DNA from: an uncultured Verrucomicrobiales bacterium
GTDB taxonomy: Bacteria > Verrucomicrobiota > Verrucomicrobiia > Limisphaerales > JACDHS01
Reading direction: 5' to 3'
DNA: 10,506 bases
Assembly (NCBI GenBank): GCA_937983475.1
Contig: CALJZV010000162.1
Coordinates: 1 to 10,506 of the forward strand
Below are positions 1 through 6,961 of the stretch, piece after piece. Position 1 is the first letter of the stretch; every line of letters begins with the position of its first letter. A program made the position numbers and the translations under genes. The notes under the pieces were generated by a model. That model was not told where the DNA came from. It worked only from the letters and a program-made list of their open reading frames with translations, and searched no databases.

Positions 1-36
1 CATTTGCGGGTGCCGGTTCGACGCCGGCATCTCCTG
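1..36 (+). tRNA. tRNA 3' end, probably tRNA-Ser (partial)
   Basis: The first bases fold as the 3' part of a tRNA. A T-stem GCCGG (12-16) pairs with CCGGC (24-28) around a seven-base T-loop TTCGACG (17-23). The 3' acceptor strand ATCTCCT (29-35) follows, then a G at the discriminator position (36). CCA is not encoded. Bases 7-11 (CGGGT) would be the 3' side of a long variable arm whose partner lies outside the window. A long variable arm plus discriminator G suggests serine rather than leucine, which normally has A. The 5' half and anticodon are missing, so the identity is inferred. Confidence 0.62.
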
Positions 37-83
37 TCCTCATAATCGCCTTTCGACCAAGAAAGCCTGACTTTTATTTTCCC

Positions 84-983
84 ATGAATTCAAAACTTAC
101 CGGACTCATTGCCGCACCGCACACGCCATTTCATGAAGATGGCTCGCTGAATCTTGACATCATTCCCAAGCAGGCCGAGTGGCTGGCCAGGAACCGGGTG
201 TCCGGCGCGTTCATTTGCGGCACAACTGGCGAATGGAGTTCGCTCACCACCGCCGAGCGCCTGTCCATCGCCGAGAAGTGGCTCGCGTTCGCGCCGCCCG
301 GCTTGAAGGTGATCGTGCATGCGGGACACAACAGCCTGGAGGACGCCAAGGCCATCGCCGCGCACGCGCAATTGTCCGGCGCTTACGCATTGGCCGCGAT
401 GGCGCCGGATTATTTCCGGCCCGCAACGCTCCCAGTGCTGGTGGACCTCTGCGCCGCGATCGCCGGCACCGCGCCCGGCCTGCCGTTCTATTACTACCAC
501 ATGCCCTCGATGAACGGCGTTCACTTCGCCGTAACTGATTTTCTCAAGGCCGCCTCGCCGCGCATTCCCAACCGGGCCGGCGTGAAATATACCTACGAAA
601 ACCTGATGGATTACCGGCAATGCGTGGCGCTGGAGAACGGGCGGTTCAACGCGCTGTTTGGCCGCGACGAAATCATGCTGGCCGCCCTGGCCATGGGCGC
701 GGAAGGGTTTGTGGGAAGCACCTACAACTTCATCGCGCCGGTGTATCACGACGTCATTGCCGCGTTTCAAAAAGGCGACCTCAAGGCGGCGCAACAACAC
801 CAGACCCTGGCCATTGAAGTCATCGCCGCGCTCTCGCGTCACGGCGGCATGGCGGCGGGCAAAGCCGTCATGAAAATGCTCGGCATTGACTGCGGGCCGA
901 TGCGCCTGCCGCTGACCACCGTCACGGACGAGCAATTCAAGGCGCTTCAAGGCGAGTTGCAGCGCCTTCACATTTTGCCATGA
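84..983 (+). CDS. nanA: N-acetylneuraminate lyase-type aldolase (DHDPS/NAL family)
   Basis: A 299-residue class I aldolase of the DapA/NanA superfamily, the usual length, predicted cytoplasmic. Visible family marks are the GTTGE pyruvate-binding loop (residues 46-50), catalytic Tyr138 in YYYHMP, and the Schiff-base Lys168 in GVKYT. Substrate clues favour sialate lyase over dihydrodipicolinate synthase. GRDE (193-196) and GSTYN (211-215) align with the E. coli NanA segments whose Asp-Glu and Ser contact the sugar chain. The expected reaction is Neu5Ac to ManNAc plus pyruvate. The next gene, a mutarotase-symporter fusion starting 5 nt downstream, supports this role. The ATG at 84 gives the normal N-terminus, but no Shine-Dalgarno is visible before it. 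Related 2-keto-3-deoxy sugar acid aldolases remain possible, so the substrate is an inference. Confidence 0.87.
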   Translation: MNSKLTGLIAAPHTPFHEDGSLNLDIIPKQAEWLARNRVSGAFICGTTGEWSSLTTAERLSIAEKWLAFAPPGLKVIVHAGHNSLEDAKAIAAHAQLSGAYALAAMAPDYFRPATLPVLVDLCAAIAGTAPGLPFYYYHMPSMNGVHFAVTDFLKAASPRIPNRAGVKYTYENLMDYRQCVALENGRFNALFGRDEIMLAALAMGAEGFVGSTYNFIAPVYHDVIAAFQKGDLKAAQQHQTLAIEVIAALSRHGGMAAGKAVMKMLGIDCGPMRLPLTTVTDEQFKALQGELQRLHILP

Positions 984-988
984 GATAA

Positions 989-3613
989 ATGAAAACGTGC
1001 CTGGACATTCCCGTCACGAAACAAGGCTTCACGGCGCGCCTGGCGCAGGCGTTCAAACTGGCGATGGTGTGGCTGCTCTGTCTGCCCTGCGGCGCGGCGG
1101 AGTTTTTGAAATGGGAAAAACTGCCGGCGCTTCCCGACGCCATCGGGTTTGCCGCGCCGTTCGCCGGGATCAGCGGCAACGCGCTCATCGTCGCCGGGGG
1201 CGCGAATTTTCCTCACGGCATGCCGTGGGAGGGCGGCAAGAAAATCTGGCACGACACGGTGTTTGTGCTGCCCGCGCCCGATGGCGAATGGCAGGTCGCA
1301 GGAAAGCTGCCCAAGCCCAACGGCTACGGCATTTCCATCACCGCGCAGGAGAGTCTGATCTGCATCGGCGGCGGCGACGCGACTGAACACTTCTCGGAAG
1401 TCTTCCGCCTGCGCTGGGCCAATGGCCAATTAAAACAGGAAACATTGCCAAGCCTGCCGCGACCAATGGCCTTCGGCTCCGGCGCGCTGTTGGGAAACAC
1501 GCTTTACGTCTCTGGCGGCATTGAAACGCCGGACTCCACGCAAACGCTGAAAACCTTCTGGGCGCTGGATCTTTCCAAGACAGGTTCCGCGTGGGAGGAA
1601 CTGGAGCCATGGCCCGGCCCGGGACGCATGCTCGCGGTGGCCGCGGCTCAGGACGGCTCATTTTTTCTGTGCAGCGGCACGGATTTGACCGCGGGCAGCG
1701 ATGGCAAGCCGCAGCGCATTTACCTGAAGGACGCCTACCGGTTCACGCCGTCGAAAGGCTGGAAACGCATTGCCGATTTGCCGCGCCCGGCGGTGGCGGC
1801 GGCGTCGCCCGCTCCGGTCGTCGGCCAGTCTCATTTCCTGGTCATCAGCGGCGACGACGGCAGCAAGATCGGGTTCCAGCCATTGTCGGCGCATCCCGGA
1901 TTTCCAAGCGAAATTCTCCCCTACCACACCATCGGCGACACCTGGGCTTCGCTCGGTAGCGCGCCCGCCGCGCGGGTCACGCTGCCATCTGTGACATGGG
2001 GGAACCGCATTGTGTTGCCCAGCGGAGAAATGCGACCGGGGGTGCGCTCGCCGGAAGTGTGGGCGGCGTCACCCGCGCCGGTGAAGTCGGCGTTCAGCGC
2101 GCTCGATTACACGACGCTGGGGCTGTATCTGGCGGCAGTGGTGGGCGTGGGGCTGTATTGCTCGCGGCGGCACAAAAGCACCCAGGATTTCTTCCTGGGA
2201 GGAAAGCGCATTCCGTGGTGGGCGGCGGGCATTTCGATTTTTGGAACGCAGCTCAGCGCGATCACGTTCCTGGCAATCCCCGCGAAGGTGTACGCCTCGG
2301 ACTGGACCTATTTTCTCAACAACCTGATGATCGTGGCCATCGCGCCGGTAGTGGCCCTGCTTTATCTGCCGTTCTTTAGAAGGCTCAATGTCACCACAGC
2401 CTATGAATATCTCGAGCATCGGTTCAACGTGGCGGTGCGGATGTTCGCGGCAGCGGCGTTTTGCGTCTTGCAAATGGGCCGCATGGGCATCGTGCTGTTC
2501 CTTCCGGCGCTGGCGCTCTCGGCGGTCACCGGGCTCAACATCTATCTGTGCATTTTGCTCATGGGCGTGCTGACCACAATTTACAGCGCGACCGGCGGCA
2601 TCGAGGCGGTTATCTGGACCGATCTGGTGCAGGTGCTGGTGCTGTTGGCGGCGGCAACGGTGAGTCTCTTCATCATCGGCTCCAAGGTGGATGGCGGTTT
2701 GGCAGCGATGGTTTCGACTGGCATGGCGGAAGGCAAATTTCACATGATGAACTGGAGTTGGGATCTGACGTCCACCAGCGTCGTGGTGATGGTGCTTGGC
2801 ACGTGGCTGTCGCATTTTGCCCCTTATTCCGCGGACCAATCGGTGGTGCAGCGCTACCTCACCACGCCCGATGAAAAACAAGCGGCCAAATCCATCTGGA
2901 CCAACGCGGTGCTGGTCATCCCGGCGTCGCTGTTGTTCTTCGGCGTCGGCACGGCGCTTTATATTTTCTACAAAGCGCATCCCGCCCAACTGAACCCCGC
3001 GCTCAACACCGACGCGGTATTCCCGTGGTTCATCGCCAACTCGCTCCCCAGCGGCGTTGTGGGGTTGGTCATTGCGGGCGTGTTCGCGGCGGCGATGTCG
3101 AGCCTGGACAGCAGCATCAACAGCATGTCCACCGTGTTCACCCACGATTTTTACCGGCGGTTCCGGCCGCAGGCCCCGGACAAAAGCTGCCTGCGCCTGG
3201 CCAAAACGCTGACGGCGCTGCTGGGCGTTGCCGGCACCGCCACTGCGCTGCTGATGGCCGGTTACAACATCAAGTCGCTCTGGGACATTTTCCTGCGCAT
3301 CGTCGGTCTGCTGGGCGGCGGGCTGGCGGGCGTGTTTGCGCTCGGCATCTTCACGCGGCGCGCCAATGGCGCGGGCGCGCTCATTGGCCTGATCGCCAGC
3401 GCGGCTGTGCTCGGCTGGATTCAGGGCAACACCAAGCTGCATTTCTTCCTGTTTGGCGGCATCGGCATGGTGAGTTGTGTCGTCATCGGCTGGCTGGCGA
3501 GCCTCTGCTTTGGAGGAAATAAAAAGCCGTTGAACGGGCTGACCATTCACACCCTTTTCACCAAGCATGCATCGCCGGATTCCGCGCCGGTTCCAGGAAA
3601 GGTAGAAACATGA
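989..3613 (+). CDS. Kelch/NanM-like mutarotase fused to sodium:solute symporter
   Basis: An 874-residue fusion. After a hydrophobic leader (residues about 23-38, possible cleavage after CGAA) comes a kelch beta-propeller, about 40-360, of the cyclically permuted sialate mutarotase type. Its hallmarks are GGANFPHGMPW (70-80), repeated GG-containing blades, and a closing SGEMRPGVRSPEVW (345-358). From Tyr374 a full sodium:solute symporter (SSS) domain follows, with an FFLGGKRIPWW-type loop, the signature GGIEAVIWTDLVQ (536-548) and the sodium-site helix SSLDSSINS (704-712). Both halves look intact. The propeller would sit in the periplasm and convert alpha- to beta-sialic acid, and the symporter would import it with Na+. 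The gene lies 5 nt after the lyase and its stop overlaps the next start (ATGA). Residues 1-22 are an odd extension; the ATG at 1064 is an alternative start. Sialate specificity is inferred. Confidence 0.88.
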   Translation: MKTCLDIPVTKQGFTARLAQAFKLAMVWLLCLPCGAAEFLKWEKLPALPDAIGFAAPFAGISGNALIVAGGANFPHGMPWEGGKKIWHDTVFVLPAPDGEWQVAGKLPKPNGYGISITAQESLICIGGGDATEHFSEVFRLRWANGQLKQETLPSLPRPMAFGSGALLGNTLYVSGGIETPDSTQTLKTFWALDLSKTGSAWEELEPWPGPGRMLAVAAAQDGSFFLCSGTDLTAGSDGKPQRIYLKDAYRFTPSKGWKRIADLPRPAVAAASPAPVVGQSHFLVISGDDGSKIGFQPLSAHPGFPSEILPYHTIGDTWASLGSAPAARVTLPSVTWGNRIVLPSGEMRPGVRSPEVWAASPAPVKSAFSALDYTTLGLYLAAVVGVGLYCSRRHKSTQDFFLGGKRIPWWAAGISIFGTQLSAITFLAIPAKVYASDWTYFLNNLMIVAIAPVVALLYLPFFRRLNVTTAYEYLEHRFNVAVRMFAAAAFCVLQMGRMGIVLFLPALALSAVTGLNIYLCILLMGVLTTIYSATGGIEAVIWTDLVQVLVLLAAATVSLFIIGSKVDGGLAAMVSTGMAEGKFHMMNWSWDLTSTSVVVMVLGTWLSHFAPYSADQSVVQRYLTTPDEKQAAKSIWTNAVLVIPASLLFFGVGTALYIFYKAHPAQLNPALNTDAVFPWFIANSLPSGVVGLVIAGVFAAAMSSLDSSINSMSTVFTHDFYRRFRPQAPDKSCLRLAKTLTALLGVAGTATALLMAGYNIKSLWDIFLRIVGLLGGGLAGVFALGIFTRRANGAGALIGLIASAAVLGWIQGNTKLHFFLFGGIGMVSCVVIGWLASLCFGGNKKPLNGLTIHTLFTKHASPDSAPVPGKVET

Positions 3614-5052
3614 AACGCGCATTCCTACTGATAACGTCCGTGCTGTTGATGGCCATTTCTGCATGGGCCGGCCAGAAGCCCAACATCGTCTTCATTCTGG
3701 CCGACGACCTGGGCTGGGGCGATCTGGGCTGCTACGGAAACCGGTTTTATGAGACGCCCAACCTCGACAAACTGGCCGCCGATGGCATGCGATTCACCCA
3801 GGCGTACGCCGCGGCAAACTGTTGCTCGCCGACCCGCGCCAGTGTGCTGACCGGCCGCTACCCGGCGCGAACACAGGTCACCGACTGGATACCGGGCCGC
3901 ACGCCACCGGGGACGCAGTTGAGCATTCCGCGCTGGACCAATTACCTGCGCCATGAAGAGACCACCATCGCCGAGGTGCTACAGCGCATCGGCTACGGGA
4001 CGGCGTCCATAGGCAAATGGCATTTGGGCCAGGCCGGTTTTTTTCCGGAAAACCACGGCTTTGGCCTGAACTTTGCCGGGGAACGCTGGGGAAGCCACCG
4101 GAGCATGTTCGCGCCCTTCGGCGGGCGGCCCAAAATTCCCAACGCGCACAACGACGAATACCTCCCCGACCGGCTGACCGACGAGCCGCTCAACTTCATC
4201 GAGCCCCAGCGTGACCGGCCGTTTTTCCTCTACCTGCCGCATTACGCGGTGCACACGCCGATCCAGGGGAAGAAGGAGCTTGTGGTAAAATATAAAACCA
4301 AGGCCGGGGCTGGGGAAACCTTCAATGCGGAATACGCCGCGATGCTGGAAAGCCTCGACGCCAGCGTGGGCCGGATCGTGGCAAAGCTCGATGAACGGAA
4401 CCTTTCGCGCAACACGATGGTGGTTTTCTTCTCCGACAACGGCGGCCTGGAAAAAGTCACGTCCAACGCGCCGTTGCGCGAGGGCAAAAGCACGGCGTAC
4501 GAAGGCGGCATCCGGGTGCCGCTCATCGTCAAGTGGCCCGGCGTTGTGAAGGCCAAATCGGTGTCGCACACACCGGTGATCAGCAACGATTTTTTTCCTA
4601 CCTTCGCCGAGGCGGCGGGCATCTCGCTCACCCCAAAACTGGCCATTGACGGCGTGAGTCTGAAGCCGCTGTTATCAGGCAAGGGCCGGATCAAGCGCGA
4701 CGCGCTTTACTGGCACTACCCGCACTACAACATTCACACACCCATCAAACCCTGCTACCCGCATGGCATCATCCGCCAGGGCGACTGGAAGCTCATTGAG
4801 TTTTTTGAAGATGGCCGACTGGAGCTGTTCAACCTGAAAAAGGACCTGGGCGAAACGACCAACCTTTCGGAAAAGGAACCGCGCGTGGCCGCAAGGCTGG
4901 CCAGGCAGTTGCGCGACTGGCGCGAGTCGGTCAAGGCGCAGATGCCCTCGCCCAACCCGAACGCCGACCCGGCGGTTTTCCGCGAATATGTCGAAGGCCG
5001 CAAGTGGCAGCCGGTGGGTGACTACGAGCAGCACACGGGATTTGCCAACTGA
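3610..5052 (+). CDS. Secreted arylsulfatase, GalNAc-sulfatase-like (S1_16-like)
   Basis: A 480-residue type I sulfatase that hydrolyses sulfate esters, probably on glycans. A signal peptide (residues 1-20, cleavage after AWA) predicts export. The metal-binding DD pair is at 31-32. The maturation motif CSPTR (72-76) holds Cys72, which must be oxidised to formylglycine. GKWHLG lies near residue 135 and FFSDNGG near 275. The C-terminal block with WHYPHYN and DWKLIEFFEDG resembles the group containing N-acetylgalactosamine-sulfatase and related marine enzymes (SulfAtlas S1_16, from memory). The ATG overlaps the upstream stop by four bases and is preceded by a purine-rich AGGAAAGG, one of the few good ribosome binding sites here. 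Being Cys-type, it needs FGE or anSME, which is not in the window. The exact substrate cannot be read from the sequence. Confidence 0.88.
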   Translation: MKRAFLLITSVLLMAISAWAGQKPNIVFILADDLGWGDLGCYGNRFYETPNLDKLAADGMRFTQAYAAANCCSPTRASVLTGRYPARTQVTDWIPGRTPPGTQLSIPRWTNYLRHEETTIAEVLQRIGYGTASIGKWHLGQAGFFPENHGFGLNFAGERWGSHRSMFAPFGGRPKIPNAHNDEYLPDRLTDEPLNFIEPQRDRPFFLYLPHYAVHTPIQGKKELVVKYKTKAGAGETFNAEYAAMLESLDASVGRIVAKLDERNLSRNTMVVFFSDNGGLEKVTSNAPLREGKSTAYEGGIRVPLIVKWPGVVKAKSVSHTPVISNDFFPTFAEAAGISLTPKLAIDGVSLKPLLSGKGRIKRDALYWHYPHYNIHTPIKPCYPHGIIRQGDWKLIEFFEDGRLELFNLKKDLGETTNLSEKEPRVAARLARQLRDWRESVKAQMPSPNPNADPAVFREYVEGRKWQPVGDYEQHTGFAN

Positions 5053-5059
5053 AGGCGTG

Positions 5060-6523
5060 ATGCGACTGTGGCGCTATATTTTCCTGTGGGTCGCCCTGGT
5101 TTCCATTGGTGATGCCGTTAACGCGGCTCCGCGCCCAAACGTGCTGTTCATTTCGGTGGATGATCTGAACACCGACCTGGGGTGCTTCGGACGGACGGAT
5201 ATTCATTCGCCCAACATCGACCGGCTGGCTGCGCGCGGGCTGCTGTTTGAAAACGCGCATTGCCCATCGCCCAAATGCGCGCCGTCCCGCGCGGCGGTTC
5301 TCACCGGTCTACGGCCCACAACAACCGGTCTTTACGATAACAGCCAATGGTGGCGGCCCAACCTGCCGGGCGTGGTGACGTTGCCGCAGCATTTCAAAAA
5401 GAACGGATATTTCGTCGCAGGCGCGGGAAAAATCCATCACCACACCGAGGGCAACAACCCGCCGGACCAGTGGGACGAATATTTCCACCAGGTCTTCGAC
5501 CATCGTTGGATTGACGACCCGAAACACAAAGGAAGCTATCCTCTCAGCGGACTGAAGCCGGACATGCCGGAATTTGACTGGGGCACGCCGCCGCTCAACG
5601 AAAACGAATACGGCGATGTGCTTGCGACGGATTGGATCATAAAGAAACTCCAAGCCGGAGTCGGGCGGGAGAAACCGTTCTTCCTCGCGCTGGGACTTTA
5701 TCATCCGCACCTGCCCTTGTACGCGCCTGAATCTTACTTTGAGCAGTATCCCCAGGATCACCTCGTCCTGCCTTTGATCAAGACTAACGACCTTGACGAC
5801 CTTCCTGCCGCGGCCCTGGCGTTCATTGACCCCTCCGGGCGATACAAGCAAGTGTCGCGCGCGAAAAAGATGCCCGAATTCGTCCAGGCCTACCGCGCCA
5901 GTCTCACCTTCGCCGACACGCAAGTTGGCCGGGTGCTGAACGCGCTGGACCGTTCGGGAGCGGCCACCAACACGATCATCGTGCTTTGGTCCGACCACGG
6001 CTATCACCTGGGCGAAAAGCGACATCTGTTCAAACAGACTCTCTGGGAGCGCGCGACCCATGTGCCGCTCATCGTCGTCGCGCCAAAGTTGACTCGTCCC
6101 GGTTCGCGATGCGAGCGTCCGGTCAGCCTGGTGGACCTTTTTCCGACAATAAACGAGCTGTGCGGACTTCCCGCTCCACAGAATCTGGATGGAACCAGTC
6201 TGATGCCGCTGCTGAGGAACCCGAAAAAACCTTGGAAACAACCAGCATTGATCTCCTGGTTCCAGGACAACCATGCGCTGGTGGTTGAGCGCTGGCACTA
6301 CATCCGTTACGCCGATGGTTCCGAGGAATTGTACGACCGTCAAAATGATCCGCATCAGTGGAACAATTTGGCAGGAAACAAGCGCGGCAAAAAATCACTG
6401 GAGCAATTCAGAAAAATCATTCCTTCACACACCGCCGAGCCGGTCCTAAACAAACGCGCATTTGAGTTTGATCCGGTTCAATACACTTGGACGCGCAAAT
6501 CCGACGGGCAGGTGATCAAATAG
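5060..6523 (+). CDS. Secreted sulfatase, iduronate-2-sulfatase-like (S1_7-like)
   Basis: A 487-residue type I sulfatase. I place the start at ATG 5060, not the in-frame ATG at 4988. The longer form would overlap the preceding gene by 65 nt and bury the signal peptide, whereas 5060 puts the leader MRLWRYIFLWVALV first (cleavage near NA-AP, 22/23) with an AAGG motif just upstream. Metal-ligand DD is at 34-35 and the maturation motif CAPSR at 73-77, with Cys73 the formylglycine residue. WSDHGYHLGE, then HLFKQTLWERATHVPLI, is typical of iduronate-2-sulfatase-like enzymes, as is the C-terminal LYDRQNDPHQW segment. It starts 7 nt after the first sulfatase and was probably co-transcribed with it. 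The two sulfatases belong to different subgroups and may act on different sulfate positions of one glycan. Bacterial members of this group act on varied polysaccharides, so the iduronate substrate is not assured. Confidence 0.87.
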   Translation: MRLWRYIFLWVALVSIGDAVNAAPRPNVLFISVDDLNTDLGCFGRTDIHSPNIDRLAARGLLFENAHCPSPKCAPSRAAVLTGLRPTTTGLYDNSQWWRPNLPGVVTLPQHFKKNGYFVAGAGKIHHHTEGNNPPDQWDEYFHQVFDHRWIDDPKHKGSYPLSGLKPDMPEFDWGTPPLNENEYGDVLATDWIIKKLQAGVGREKPFFLALGLYHPHLPLYAPESYFEQYPQDHLVLPLIKTNDLDDLPAAALAFIDPSGRYKQVSRAKKMPEFVQAYRASLTFADTQVGRVLNALDRSGAATNTIIVLWSDHGYHLGEKRHLFKQTLWERATHVPLIVVAPKLTRPGSRCERPVSLVDLFPTINELCGLPAPQNLDGTSLMPLLRNPKKPWKQPALISWFQDNHALVVERWHYIRYADGSEELYDRQNDPHQWNNLAGNKRGKKSLEQFRKIIPSHTAEPVLNKRAFEFDPVQYTWTRKSDGQVIK

Positions 6524-6628
6524 ACCGGGCGCTCCCAGGAACACCGTTGAGCGTTCTGCGGCAACCCACACTGGCATCGCCGCAAAGGAGCCAAAGTTTC
6601 TGCGCATCAGCCACGGGCGGGCCGATCA

Positions 6629-6644
6629 CTTGACCCCGCCTGGG
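6629..6644 (+). repeat. Imperfect direct repeat, copy 1 (mate at 6890-6904)
   Basis: The 16 bases CTTGACCCCGCCTGGG here recur at 6890-6904 as CTTGACCCGCCTGGG, identical except for one fewer C. The two copies bracket the ExoD-like membrane segment. In that segment's frame the first reads LDPAW and the second LDPPG. They could be a footprint of insertion or recombination, or coincidence in GC-rich DNA. Confidence 0.5.
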
Positions 6645-6682
6645 CCATCAAGAAGCTTCGTTCGTATGTCCGAGCAGCGTAT

Positions 6683-6961
6683 TTGATTGCATTGATTTCC
6701 CTGGTGATTGGCCTTGGGCTGCCGATCATGGAGCTGGTTTCGGTTTCCGCCACGATTGCCGGGACGGCCCTGGCGGCCTTTGGCCCGGCGCTGATTGCGC
6801 TTCACGGCTTTATGGCGCTGCTGGCCTTTGTGCTCACGGGGGGCACGGCCGGGCTGATTGTCGCTCAATTTTACGATTCCTGTGCACCGCTTGACCCGCC
6901 TGGGTTGGCGCGTGAAGTTGTTTTGCGGCTTTTAATCATCCAAAACAATCGGGCGTCATGA
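6683..6961 (+). pseudogene. Truncated ExoD-family (exopolysaccharide synthesis) membrane remnant
   Basis: This frame encodes about 92 residues, with two or three hydrophobic segments between residues 1 and 64. The stretch with LPIMELVSVSATIAG, then ALAAFGPALIALHGF and LLAFVLTGG, resembles the C-terminal membrane part of ExoD-family proteins, which usually have a ME-V-PFSA motif followed by GLALIARDG. Complete members are roughly 200 residues, so the N-terminal half is missing. The resemblance begins at AAY (from 6674), before the only possible start, a TTG at 6683; the frame is open back to 6551 but offers no ATG, GTG or TTG. This argues for a remnant. The DG usually seen near the end is HG here. 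Against decay, the stop overlaps the next gene's start as ATGA, so a short translated membrane protein is possible. The family match is from memory, not a search. Confidence 0.5.
6890..6904 (+). repeat. Imperfect direct repeat, copy 2 (mate at 6629-6644)
   Basis: CTTGACCCGCCTGGG matches the copy at 6629-6644 apart from one missing C. It lies just after the last hydrophobic segment of the ExoD-like remnant and 54 nt before the SDR start codon. Confidence 0.5.

Noticed and set aside
37..83. Possible promoter (CATAAT at 41-46) and weak hairpin CTTTC/GAAAG (53-68 region) before T-rich sequence
   Set aside because: The would-be -35 lies inside the tRNA and matches poorly. The stem is only five base pairs with no proper T-run directly after it. 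Not enough to call a promoter or terminator.
90..971. Minus-strand open frame antisense to the lyase
   Set aside because: Almost the full length of nanA in mirror image, no family features, and the lyase has all catalytic residues.
2069..3664. Long minus-strand open frame (531 codons) antisense to the symporter domain
   Set aside because: It reads as a low-complexity, charge- and His/Arg/Gln-rich product typical of the complement of GC-rich codons, shows no domain, and the + strand gene is unambiguous.
4988..5059. 24-residue N-terminal extension of the second sulfatase
   Set aside because: It overlaps the upstream gene and precedes a clear signal peptide starting at 5060, so the internal ATG is the better start.
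5309..6355. Long minus-strand open frame (348 codons) antisense to the second sulfatase
   Set aside because: No recognisable motif; it mirrors codon bias of the sulfatase on the + strand.
6524..6560. Inverted repeat CGCTC...GAGCG (6530-6553) after the second sulfatase, considered as a terminator
   Set aside because: Five-base stem, large loop and no following T-tract.
6905..6957. TTGTTT and TTTAAT hexamers before the SDR, considered as a promoter
   Set aside because: They are only about 7 bases apart, far from the usual 16-18 spacing.
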